Assembly (NCBI RefSeq): GCF_002532535.1
Contig: NZ_NQWI01000036.1
Span: forward strand, 10,693 to 43,094
Reading direction: 5' to 3'
DNA: 32,402 nucleotides
Source of the DNA: Candidatus Viridilinea mediisalina
Lineage (GTDB): Bacteria > Chloroflexota > Chloroflexia > Chloroflexales > Chloroflexaceae
The notes beneath the pieces were generated by a model that saw only the letters and a program-made list of their open reading frames with translations, made no database searches and was not told the DNA's origin. A program made the position numbers and the translations under genes. Shown one piece after another: positions 17,032-25,169 of this stretch (within the stretch, counting starts at the first letter, position 1; the number at the start of each line of letters is the position of its first letter).

Positions 17032-20000
17032 TACTCACTAATCTCCTCACGCCGGAGGGCAACAAGGTCGCGCAACTGGGCCGTACTCAGCTCGGTAAGC
17101 CACTGCTCACCCGCTCCAAGGACTTGGGCTGCCAGGGCGCGTTTACCCTCAATCATGGCATCAATTTTTTCTTCGAGGGTGCCTCCACAGACAAACTTAT
17201 GCACCTGGACATTGCGCGTTTGGCCAATACGGAAGGCACGGTCGGTCGCCTGGTCTTCTACTGCCGGATTCCACCAGCGGTCAAAATGAAACACATGGCT
17301 GGCATGGGTCAAATTGAGGCCAACACCGCCCGCTTTGAGTGAAAGAATAAAGAAGGGCGGGCCTTCAGCGGCTTGAAAGCGGCGCACCATGCGGTCGCGC
17401 TCGCGGGCCGGTGTACCGCCATGCAGAAAGAGCGGCTCGGTCAAAAGCTGTTGGCTAAGGTATTGTTCAAGCAGTGCCCCCATTTCGGTAAACTGGGTAA
17501 AGATCAAGGCGCGGTCATTGGCGGCGAGCAATTCTTCAAGCATCTCGCTGAGGCGCTCAAGTTTGCCTGAGCGGCCCCGCAGTTCCGAGCCATCCTTGAG
17601 GAAGTGGGCGGGATGGTTGCAGATCTGTTTGAGGCGGGTGAGCATCGCCAAGACGAGACCGCGGCGGCGCAGTTCTTCGCCTTCGGCATCAGCGACGGCG
17701 ATCTGTTCTAGCGCATCGCGCACCGCCGCTTCGTAGAGGGTGGCCTGCTCTTGGGTGAGCGGCACAAAGACCTTCATCTCGATCTTTTCGGGCAGATCGT
17801 TAATAATCGTGGGGTCGCTCTTGAGTCGCCGCAGAATGAAGGGGCCGGTGAGGTGACGCAGGCGTTCGGCGGCTTCCTGATCGCCTGCACGTTCAATGGG
17901 GCGGGCGTAGGTACGGCGAAAGTCGGTTTCACCGCCCAGATAGCCCGGATTGAGAAAGGCCATGATGCTCCAGAGTTCCGTCAGGCGATTCTCGACCGGG
18001 GTACCCGTGAGTGCAATGCGGGCCTCGGCCCGCAGGGCGCGGGCGGCCTGCGCTTGGCGCGTATCGCTATTTTTGATATTCTGCGCCTCATCAAGAATAG
18101 CCAAGCGCCAATTGATAGCCGTGAGCGCCTCACGGTCGCGGGCGAGCAATTTATAGCTTGTAATCACCACATCCTGACGGGCCGCAGCGGTGGCTACCTG
18201 GTCGCCACGGGCCCGTTCGGTACCTTGATGGACAAGGACGCGTAGCGTAGGGCTAAAGCGGGTCAACTCACGCTGCCAGTTGCCGGTCACCGATGTGGGG
18301 CAGACAATCAGACTCGGGCCACCCTTGGGGGCGGTGGCGCGTTCGTGGAGCAGCAGCGCAATGGCTTGGATACTCTTGCCGAGGCCCATATCATCAGCCA
18401 GACATGCGCCAAGGCCATAGTGACGCATAAAGTGGAGCCACGAGAAACCCCGGCGCTGGTAGGGGCGCAATTCACCCCGGAGCGCCTTGGGCTGGGGCAA
18501 CTCCTCAAGCTGATGGGCCTCCCGCAGATTGCCCAGCATCTCGCCGAGAGCCCCTTCAGCCTCAATCCCAGCAAAGGTGACGCCACCGGGCAATGGTTCA
18601 CTCTCACCACTGAGGCCCATGCGCAGCGCCTGAGCGACACTCATCTCCCCCCCTTGATCGAAGAGGGTCAAGGCTTGGCGCGCCTGTTGCGGATCAAGCA
18701 CAATCCACTCGCCGCGCACCTGCACCAGCGGCTCCTTGAGCGCCACCAGTTGTTCAAACTCCTCCCGCGAAATAGGGTGATCGCCCAGGCTCAATTCCCA
18801 ACGGAAGTTCACCATCTGCTCAAAGCTGAGATTGGTTTGGCGCTTGCGCGTGCGGGGGCGCACCTCTTGGGTGCGGGCACGGGCCTTGAGCCGTCCGGCC
18901 CCGCCCCACCAAGTGGGCACCAGCACACCAAAACCGCTCTGCTCCAACAGCGGCGCTGCATCTTTCAGAAAGACAAAAGCCTGCGCCAGGGTCAAGCTCG
19001 CCTGCTCTGGAGCCTTACTATGGAGGCTCTCCTCAATTGGCGGCACGAGGCGGGCGGCAAAGGCCAAGGCACGCAACAGCCGTTCTTGGGGCTGGGTAAA
19101 ATGGCGATCCATATAGTAAAAGGTCTGACCGCGCTCACGCCAGATTTGGGCAGCGGGCACCAAAATCGTCGGATCGTCCACGGCTTGCAGCAGATAGCTG
19201 AGGCCCCAGGGGGCACCGGGGTCGGCGGGCGGTTCAAGGCGAAAGGCGATACGAAAAACCTCATCGCCAGCGACATGTTCTGGGCCGCTCCATTCTTGCC
19301 AGGCCTGAAAGAGCTCCTCGGCGGTTTGGCCTTGGAGCGCCACCTGCGCTTCGGGGCCAACGAGGGAGGCCATCCATGCAGCGCCGGGCGACTGAGGTTC
19401 AGCCTGCCAACGGGCCAGGCGTTCAGCCATGGTCGCATCAGCAGCAGCGAGATCGCGCACCAGCGCATCGGCACCAGCAGCGAGGAAGTGGTCGAGCAGA
19501 ATGCGGGGGGCGGGGGCGGCAGCGGGATACTGCACCACCGCACGGCAGAGGGCGGGCATCGCGCGGCTCAGATTCGCAATGCGCGTCGCGGTAGCGGGCA
19601 CCGGGCGCGGGCGCCAGGTGGCACGCAGACGGGGGCCGTCGCGTTCCAGCGCCGGGAGCAACTGCTGCCCAGCGACCAACTCAGCCACAAGTAGCGCGGC
19701 GGTACGCCAGACACGCAGGTCGGCACCGGCATCGTGGCGTTGCCCAAGGGCCAACAGAACCTCAAGAGCCTGGCCTGCATCGAGCATGAGACCGCGCACG
19801 CGCCAAGGGGCCAAAAAGGGCTCACCCTGAGCGGCTTCCACCCCCGCCTTTTGCAGTTCACGCAGAGGCAGGGGCGCATAGCCCAACGAAGGCAACCAAA
19901 CAAAGAGATCGCGTTGGGGCACCTCATCAACCGCAAAGGTCATACCAACAAGCCGTTCACGCAGCAGCGCAAGCGGCAACTGAAACGGATGGGGATTCGT

Positions 20001-20102
20001 GCGTGAACGACGTCCGCGCCATGTCGTGCGCGAAGGATACTCGCCCCAGAAGAAGAAGCGTCGCTGGGAAACGAGCCAAGTGCCGTGAAAAATGGCAATC
20101 AT
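17031..20102 (-). CDS. SNF2/HepA-family DEAD/DEAH-box helicase
   Basis: This 1023-residue SNF2-type ATPase probably remodels protein-DNA or RNA polymerase complexes. The N-terminal 540 residues form the SNF2-associated bacterial region and begin with MIAIFHGTWL, a start typical of this family. The helicase core shows ACLADDMGLGKS (motif I, about 567-577), LDEAQNIKNS (motif II, 670-679), ALTGTPVENRLTELWS (697-712), and motif V-VI in SLKAGGVGLNLTHAS and DQATDRAFRIGQ (950-961). The region ends in the family tail TLEEKIDAMIEGKRALA. AAAAGG lies before the ATG. Its stop shares a base with the start of the SWIM gene, so the two proteins are probably made in fixed ratio and act together. Confidence 0.94.
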   Translation of the reverse strand: MIAIFHGTWLVSQRRFFFWGEYPSRTTWRGRRSRTNPHPFQLPLALLRERLVGMTFAVDEVPQRDLFVWLPSLGYAPLPLRELQKAGVEAAQGEPFLAPWRVRGLMLDAGQALEVLLALGQRHDAGADLRVWRTAALLVAELVAGQQLLPALERDGPRLRATWRPRPVPATATRIANLSRAMPALCRAVVQYPAAAPAPRILLDHFLAAGADALVRDLAAADATMAERLARWQAEPQSPGAAWMASLVGPEAQVALQGQTAEELFQAWQEWSGPEHVAGDEVFRIAFRLEPPADPGAPWGLSYLLQAVDDPTILVPAAQIWRERGQTFYYMDRHFTQPQERLLRALAFAARLVPPIEESLHSKAPEQASLTLAQAFVFLKDAAPLLEQSGFGVLVPTWWGGAGRLKARARTQEVRPRTRKRQTNLSFEQMVNFRWELSLGDHPISREEFEQLVALKEPLVQVRGEWIVLDPQQARQALTLFDQGGEMSVAQALRMGLSGESEPLPGGVTFAGIEAEGALGEMLGNLREAHQLEELPQPKALRGELRPYQRRGFSWLHFMRHYGLGACLADDMGLGKSIQAIALLLHERATAPKGGPSLIVCPTSVTGNWQRELTRFSPTLRVLVHQGTERARGDQVATAAARQDVVITSYKLLARDREALTAINWRLAILDEAQNIKNSDTRQAQAARALRAEARIALTGTPVENRLTELWSIMAFLNPGYLGGETDFRRTYARPIERAGDQEAAERLRHLTGPFILRRLKSDPTIINDLPEKIEMKVFVPLTQEQATLYEAAVRDALEQIAVADAEGEELRRRGLVLAMLTRLKQICNHPAHFLKDGSELRGRSGKLERLSEMLEELLAANDRALIFTQFTEMGALLEQYLSQQLLTEPLFLHGGTPARERDRMVRRFQAAEGPPFFILSLKAGGVGLNLTHASHVFHFDRWWNPAVEDQATDRAFRIGQTRNVQVHKFVCGGTLEEKIDAMIEGKRALAAQVLGAGEQWLTELSTAQLRDLVALRREEISE

Positions 20103-20157
20103 TACGGCCTTTTAGGCAAGGATACAGAAACGAGAAGATAGGGAATAGGTTGTTAGG

Positions 20158-20293
20158 GATGGTTTCAGAAACAGCCCTTCAGCTTTACCGTTGGCGTACC
20201 GGTGTTAGTCGGCATCCAGAGGCTATCGGCGACCTCAGCCGACTAACGTCGGCACTCCGTCGGAGGCCAAACTGTAAAGTGCCCTGAAACCAT
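20158..20293. mobile_element. MITE-like element A (copy 1)
   Basis: This element of about 136 bases is bounded by GATGGTTTCAG and CTGAAACCATC. It has inner subterminal CTTTAC/GTAAAG and a palindromic centre built on GTTAGTCGGC...GCCGACTAAC. A second copy without its left end is at 20370-20490. It is non-coding. Confidence 0.75.
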
Positions 20294-20297
20294 CACG

Positions 20298-20364
20298 TAG
20301 AAGCTGTCTGAAAAGCCGGGGGGCACACGTTGGAGTGCCGGCTTTAGCCGGCTAAAGCCGACAC
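20298..20364. mobile_element. MITE-like element B (partial copy)
   Basis: The left half of element B is present (AGAAGCTGTCTGAAAAG, then the palindrome centre). The right half is missing and is replaced by a copy of element A. Confidence 0.75.
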
Positions 20365-20369
20365 AGAGA

Positions 20370-20490
20370 CGCGCTTTCAGCTTTACCGTCGTAGTGCCGA
20401 CGTTAGTCGGCATCCAGGGGTTGTCGGCGACCTCAGCCGACTAACGTCGGCACTACCTATGGCGCAAACTGTAACGTGTGCTGGAACCTT
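20370..20490. mobile_element. MITE-like element A (copy 2, left end missing)
   Basis: It is similar to 20175-20284, including CTTTACCGTC, GTTAGTCGGCATCC and GGCGACCTCAGCCGACTAAC, but lacks the GATGGTTTCAG terminus. The right end has decayed to CTGGAACCTTC. Confidence 0.7.
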
Positions 20491-20494
20491 CCCT

Positions 20495-20600
20495 TAGAAG
20501 CTGTCTGAAAAGCTCGTGGGTATGCGTTGGAGTGCCGGCTTTAGCCGGCTAAAGCCGGCACTCCAACGCCAGTTCATAGACTTTTCAGACAGCTTCTTAG
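20495..20600. mobile_element. MITE-like element B (complete copy)
   Basis: Perfect 17-base terminal inverted repeats AGAAGCTGTCTGAAAAG flank the palindrome GGAGTGCCGGCTTTAGCCGG and its complement. TTAG occurs at both borders and may be part of the target site. It matches the element between actG and sco. Confidence 0.82.
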
Positions 20601-20603
20601 CAT

Positions 20604-21136
20604 GAAAAAGTTCTGGGCCGCGACGCTTGGCTTCGACAAGCTCAGCCACCGAGCCAGCGCGGCGCGTTCGCGCTCACACATATTTTCTGTCCGCCCATGA
20701 ACCACCAGGGGGGGCGCGGAGCGCACGAGGCGCAAGCGAACCCCAGGCGCACACAACTCGTGGCCAACCCAACCGATCACGACATGAGGCGCAATTGCAT
20801 GCACAGGACGGCCTCAGCCCGCCGGGCACACAGCGCACTACACAACAGCGGTGGCATCACGCTCACACCGCAGGCCCCTTGCGCCACTTGCAATAACGTG
20901 GGCGGGGCACAGAGAACAAAACCAACTCATGACGGTAAGGAACCCTGCGTCAGAGCTTTCAGAAACTATTATACTACAGAAATGGCGTTTTGGATCAAGT
21001 CAATGTTACCGTCTGGTGGAATGGTAACGCCCTACGCAAACGACCATAGATCGCACGTTTAATGTAGGTACACGAGGGGCATTGGGGCTATAGGCCCCAC
21101 AGTTGGCCCAACGCCTACGAAAGGACGATACTCCCT
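20604..21136. other. Gene-free stretch after the repeat pile
   Basis: It begins with a family C palindromic repeat (20604-20660: AAGTTCTGGGCCGCG, then GGCTTCGACAAGCTCAGCCA). The following 300 bases contain short ORFs on both strands with no recognisable protein features, and I see no gene. A weak -10-like TATACT is at 20970-20975, but no matching -35 was found, so the promoter for the MBL gene is not identified. Confidence 0.5.
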
Positions 21137-23323
21137 ATGTCGCTCTTACCTACACCCCATGATCCCCCCGCCTGTGTACGTCTGTTACCTAATACCACCG
21201 CTGTCGTGACAACCCGCGTTGGCGCTGTGCTGGTGCATTGTCCACCTGAGACGTTGAAGTATCTGTTGGCTTTGGGGCTCACGCCGCCCCAGATTATTCT
21301 CTTGCCGCCTGATGTACCGGCGGGCCAGGAGTTGGGTTCGAGTGGTTTTGTGCGGCAGGGGATTAACTATGCGAGTGTTGAATTTTTAATCTATTCCAAC
21401 TTCTTTGTAGCCGGACGCCAAGTGCGGCTGATTACGATTACGGAAGATCAGGCCCAGCGTATCCGTGCGATCCTCGAAGAGACAACCACTGGCCCGCGCA
21501 ATCTGGCAGCCTACGGTGAATCGGTTTGGGTGCGCACCGAGTGTTCAGCGGTCTCGTTCTACCCGCCGCTGGGCCGTTCGCCCAACATTGATGACATGGT
21601 GGTGATTACGAGCCTTGAGGCGGGTGGTGGCGACTTAGGAGCAACCCAGATTAGCCTTGAAGCAGAGAGCTTTGTCTTTCGTGAGGATGGGCTTGAGTTG
21701 GCCCGGCTGAGTACGCAGATTAGCAAAGTAGCGGTGCCCCTGGCTTTGGCCCCACCGCAGCCGGTGCAGCGCCAAGAGTTGACCCTACAATTCATTGGTG
21801 GGAGCGATGGCTTCGATCCGGCTGGCATTACCACATGTTTCCTCGCCTACCTGGGCACCACGGTGCAGAGCCAAGCCACCCTCTTCGATGCTGCGGCATA
21901 CCTCTTGCTACGCTTAGGCAACTTGGGCGTTACCCCCAGCCACATCTCAGAAGTGGTCATCTCCCACCTGCACGAAGATCACATCGCAGGGCTGCCTGAA
22001 CTGATCCTCATGGGTGGTCATCGGGTGCGCCTCGTGACCTCCGAAGTGATCTACCAGAGCCTCTTGCGCGTATTAGGTGCTATGCTGGCCCTGCCGATCA
22101 CGGAAGTCGCGGCGCTCTTCGACTACTACCGGCTCGATCCGGGGACACCGTTGGAATTGGAGGGGCGACGCTTCGAAGCGATCTACGCCATTCACTCCAT
22201 CCCCACCATTGCCGTGCGGGTCGGCGGAGTCTGTTATTCAGGCGATATGCGCTACGATGAGGAGTGGTTTGGCGAACTCGAAGAACGTGGCATCCTGCAA
22301 GCCCCGCGCCGCCAGGAGTTGCTTCGTTTCGCTGAAGGGGCTAACATCCTAGTTCAGGATGTGGGTGGCGGTGCCATACACACCACCATTACCCCCCGAC
22401 TCTTGCATGCACTCACGGCCAAGAGCCAACGGCTGGTCTTGGCCCACACGAGCAAGCACCTGCTGCCCGTAGGCAGTCCCGAATTAGGTGATCGCATCAC
22501 CTTTGCTGGCAGCGGCGTAGTCTTAGGAATAGGCGCAATGCTACCACACAATGCTCTTAGCGAGATCATCGAAACAATTGCCGCATGCCCGCTCTTTGCC
22601 CGCCTCACGGTTGAAGCACGCATCGCCCTAGCCAATGCGGTCACGAGTGTCCACTGGCCCGACAACGCAGTCATCCTGCAAGAAGGCCAAGCCTCCGACG
22701 GCAGCACCTACATCGTCCATTCCGGTCTCGTAGAGATCTGGATTGCTGGAGCCCCCGTCCGCATCTTAGGGCGCGGCAGCAGCATCGGCGAACGGGGCGC
22801 AATCATGGGCGAAGTCCGCTCTAGCACCATGGTCGCACGCGGGAACGTGGAGTTACTCAAGCTCGCCCCTGAGACCTTTGGCCCAATTGCGGAGCGCCTC
22901 GGCCTCGCCACCGCCTTTGCCCAAGCCGAATGGCTCAGTACCATCCCGGTACTCCGCGAGCTACCCTGGGCCAGTTTGCTCGATCTAGCCCTCGATCTCC
23001 AGCCGCGCCACCTAGCCACAGGCGAGCAACTCTTTGCCTACGGCGAACCGGGCTACGAAGGTTTTGTGTTGGTCAGTGGAGCCATCAACTTCAACGATGC
23101 CGACGGCAGCCTGATCGAGACACTCCAGACGCCGGGCGAATTCTTTGGCGGGCGCGCCGCAATCTACGGGCGCTCACGCAGCGCCACTGCCAGCGCCAGC
23201 GCCCCCAGCGTCGTCTGGGCACTCCCGGCCCCAGCCCTTGAACGGCTCAACCTACTCTACCCCAACCTGCTGATGCACCTACGGGCCATCGAAGCGGGCC
23301 ATCGGCGCAGGCGGAAGGGTTAA
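21137..23323 (+). CDS. Metallo-beta-lactamase-fold protein with two cyclic-nucleotide-binding domains
   Basis: This 728-residue soluble protein has an MBL domain at about 212-475. Its metal motif is HLHEDH (277-282), with further ligand candidates His353, Asp370 (YSGDM) and His437 (LAHTS). Two CRP-like cyclic-nucleotide domains follow. The first (about 484-590) has IGERGAIMGEVRSST with the GE and Arg kept. The second (about 600-705) has FGGRAAIYGRSRSAT, where Gly replaces the usual Glu. Residues 1-200 resemble the start of another MBL domain (GAVLVHCPPETLKYLLALGL) but lack the His motif. The ATG follows AAAGGA. It probably hydrolyses an unknown substrate under cAMP or cGMP control. Substrate and ligand are not known. 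Confidence 0.85.
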   Translation: MSLLPTPHDPPACVRLLPNTTAVVTTRVGAVLVHCPPETLKYLLALGLTPPQIILLPPDVPAGQELGSSGFVRQGINYASVEFLIYSNFFVAGRQVRLITITEDQAQRIRAILEETTTGPRNLAAYGESVWVRTECSAVSFYPPLGRSPNIDDMVVITSLEAGGGDLGATQISLEAESFVFREDGLELARLSTQISKVAVPLALAPPQPVQRQELTLQFIGGSDGFDPAGITTCFLAYLGTTVQSQATLFDAAAYLLLRLGNLGVTPSHISEVVISHLHEDHIAGLPELILMGGHRVRLVTSEVIYQSLLRVLGAMLALPITEVAALFDYYRLDPGTPLELEGRRFEAIYAIHSIPTIAVRVGGVCYSGDMRYDEEWFGELEERGILQAPRRQELLRFAEGANILVQDVGGGAIHTTITPRLLHALTAKSQRLVLAHTSKHLLPVGSPELGDRITFAGSGVVLGIGAMLPHNALSEIIETIAACPLFARLTVEARIALANAVTSVHWPDNAVILQEGQASDGSTYIVHSGLVEIWIAGAPVRILGRGSSIGERGAIMGEVRSSTMVARGNVELLKLAPETFGPIAERLGLATAFAQAEWLSTIPVLRELPWASLLDLALDLQPRHLATGEQLFAYGEPGYEGFVLVSGAINFNDADGSLIETLQTPGEFFGGRAAIYGRSRSATASASAPSVVWALPAPALERLNLLYPNLLMHLRAIEAGHRRRRKG

Positions 23324-23376
23324 TACCAAATCCGATAGCCGATAGCCGATAGCTGAAAATTGCCGTATCACACACA

Positions 23377-23404
23377 TCTCTGTGTTCTCTGTGTCTCTGT
23401 GGTG
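23377..23404. repeat. Short dispersed repeat, family D
   Basis: It reads CACCACAGAGACACAGAGAA on the minus strand and ends 31 bases after the stop of the small gene at 23436-23936. It has the same orientation relative to that gene as the copies after coxD, coxA and actB. Confidence 0.7.
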
Positions 23405-23435
23405 AAATACCTCTGTTTCTCTTCAAACACTCTCC

Positions 23436-23936
23436 CTACGGTGCATCCTCAGCCCAGAGGAGCGCCACGCGCTGCTGATCGAGGGCAACAACACCATTAT
23501 CAAAAGGGGCGCTACTGAGCGAACGCCAGCCAAGCACTTCATTGCCTTGGGCATCATAGACAGCAAACTCGCCGCTGATGGCCCCATTGGTATAGTAGCG
23601 TGCATTCTGGGCGAAACGCCCCAAGAAGCGCCCCGCCAGGGCCTCAGCCTGCTCACGGGGCAGCACCTCGGTGGGGTAGGCCAATTCACTGGCAATGATC
23701 TGCGTAAGCAACTTGGCCGCAATACGCCGAGGCACAGCAATCCAACCCGCACCCAAGCCTTGGTAGCCCACTGCTGCCGCCACCGCATCAAGCGTCGCCG
23801 TCGCCTCTGCCGGGTTAGGCGTAGTACAGCAGTAGCTCGCCAGCAGCAACGGATAACTCGTAGCCCGTGCGCTGGCGAGTTCCCGTGCAAACTCAATCAA
23901 CAGCGGATCATCATCAGGGAGAAGCGGAGGAGCCAT
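23436..23936 (-). CDS. Hypothetical protein (166 residues)
   Basis: I do not recognise this family. The protein appears soluble, with an Ala-rich helical middle (about 16-110) and a beta-rich end containing GEFAVYDAQGNEVLGWRS. That pattern is common in small ligand- or dye-binding domains but does not prove one. The two adjacent cysteines at 36-37 are notable. The reading frame is open upstream to 24068, but ATG 23936 has a good AAGGA at the right distance and is preferred. It is convergent with the MBL gene and divergent from the GT2 gene. A D-type repeat follows its stop. Confidence 0.7.
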   Translation of the reverse strand: MAPPLLPDDDPLLIEFARELASARATSYPLLLASYCCTTPNPAEATATLDAVAAAVGYQGLGAGWIAVPRRIAAKLLTQIIASELAYPTEVLPREQAEALAGRFLGRFAQNARYYTNGAISGEFAVYDAQGNEVLGWRSLSSAPFDNGVVALDQQRVALLWAEDAP

Positions 23937-24173
23937 TATCAATTCCTTGTTTTGCTGCGCTTTGAGCAACAGCAACGAGCGTTTATGGTACACCAACCCC
24001 CCCACAGCCGCAAGCGGAAACCGCGCACCCCATTGGGCCAGCCGCCGAAATGCTCTGGTACGCTCCATAGGCTACAATGGGCGTGTGGCCTTGCTTGTGA
24101 TTGTAGATTGCAGATTGTAGATTGCGCTATTTTCTACTTTTCTATTTCCTCGTCCTCTAAGTCGGAGTTGCTG

Positions 24174-25160
24174 ATGCTCGCTCAGACCAATCTTCCCCAG
24201 GTGGCTCATGGAGCGCCCTACCTCTCGGTGGTAGTGCCGATCTACAATGAGGAAGAGAGTATTCCCCACCTCTACACCCGGCTGCAGGAGGCACTCGATG
24301 AGCTTGCGAAGCCCTATGAGGTACTCGCAATTGACGATGGCTCGCGGGATCAGAGTTTTCACCTGTTGCGCGAACTTGCCCAGCAGGATGGACGCTGGCG
24401 CGTGGTACGCTTCCGGCGCAACTTTGGGCAGACGGCGGGCTTTGCGGCGGGTTTTGCGCGGGCGCGTGGCGAATGGGTGGTGACAATTGATGCCGATCTG
24501 CAAAATGATCCGCGTGACATTCGCATGCTCTTGGCCAAAGCCGAAGAGGGCTTTGATGTGGTGAGCGGCTGGCGCGCTAAACGACAAGACCCCTTCCTCA
24601 ACCGGCGCTTACCCTCACAGTTGGCCAACGGCCTGATCTCATGGGCAACCGGCGTGCGCCTACACGACTACGGCTGCTCACTGAAGGTCTACCGTGCCGC
24701 AGTCGTCAAACAGATCGAACTCTACGGCGAACTGCACCGCTTCATCCCAGCGATTGCCTCGTGGCAAGGGGTAGAAGTCGCCGAGCTACCCGTCAACCAT
24801 GAGGCGCGCAAATACGGCACCTCAAAGTACGGCATCGGGCGCACGACGCGGGTAGTGCTTGACCTAATCACCGTACGCTTCCTGCTGAGCTACTCGACGC
24901 GGCCCATGCAGGTCTTTGGGGCAGTGGGGCTACTCTTTAGCGGCTTGGGTGGCGCGCTACTCGCCTATCTAGCCTACATCCGGCTCTTCATGGGCAGCCC
25001 GCTCGCCGACCGACCGCTCTTGCTCTTAGCGGTACTGCTGGTAGTATTGGGGGTACAACTACTCGGCATGGGGCTCTTGGGCGAACTGGTAACCCGCGTC
25101 TACTACGAAGGGCGGCAGCGCCCGATCTATGTGGTGCGGGAGGAGTTGAATATTGAGTGA
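24174..25160 (+). CDS. Glycosyltransferase family 2, DPM1/GtrB-like
   Basis: This 328-residue enzyme is likely to move a sugar from a nucleotide donor to polyprenyl phosphate, giving a lipid-linked donor for membrane transferases. The GT-A domain shows SVVVPIYNEEES (18-29), DDGS (54-57), RNFGQTAGFAAGFARA (82-97) and the metal-binding DADLQNDP (106-113). Two C-terminal transmembrane helices (about 245-270 and 280-304) are as in GtrB-type proteins. The frame is open far upstream, but ATG 24174 is preceded by GGAG and starts just before the domain. It is the first gene of a four-gene operon; the next gene starts nine bases after its stop. Confidence 0.93.
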   Translation: MLAQTNLPQVAHGAPYLSVVVPIYNEEESIPHLYTRLQEALDELAKPYEVLAIDDGSRDQSFHLLRELAQQDGRWRVVRFRRNFGQTAGFAAGFARARGEWVVTIDADLQNDPRDIRMLLAKAEEGFDVVSGWRAKRQDPFLNRRLPSQLANGLISWATGVRLHDYGCSLKVYRAAVVKQIELYGELHRFIPAIASWQGVEVAELPVNHEARKYGTSKYGIGRTTRVVLDLITVRFLLSYSTRPMQVFGAVGLLFSGLGGALLAYLAYIRLFMGSPLADRPLLLLAVLLVVLGVQLLGMGLLGELVTRVYYEGRQRPIYVVREELNIE

Positions 25161-25169
25161 GAATTGATC

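Noticed and set aside
18345-19694. 449-codon plus-strand ORF
   Set aside because: It is antisense to the SNF2 helicase core and its N-terminal region, and is a shadow of GC-rich codon usage.
20697-21062. 121-codon plus-strand ORF upstream of the MBL gene
   Set aside because: No ribosome binding site, odd composition, overlapping ORFs on the other strand and repeat-derived sequence nearby; not supported as a gene.
23547-24173. N-terminal extension of the GT2 gene
   Set aside because: The upstream codons show no conserved features, overlap the opposite-strand gene at 23436-23936, and a good ribosome binding site precedes ATG 24174.
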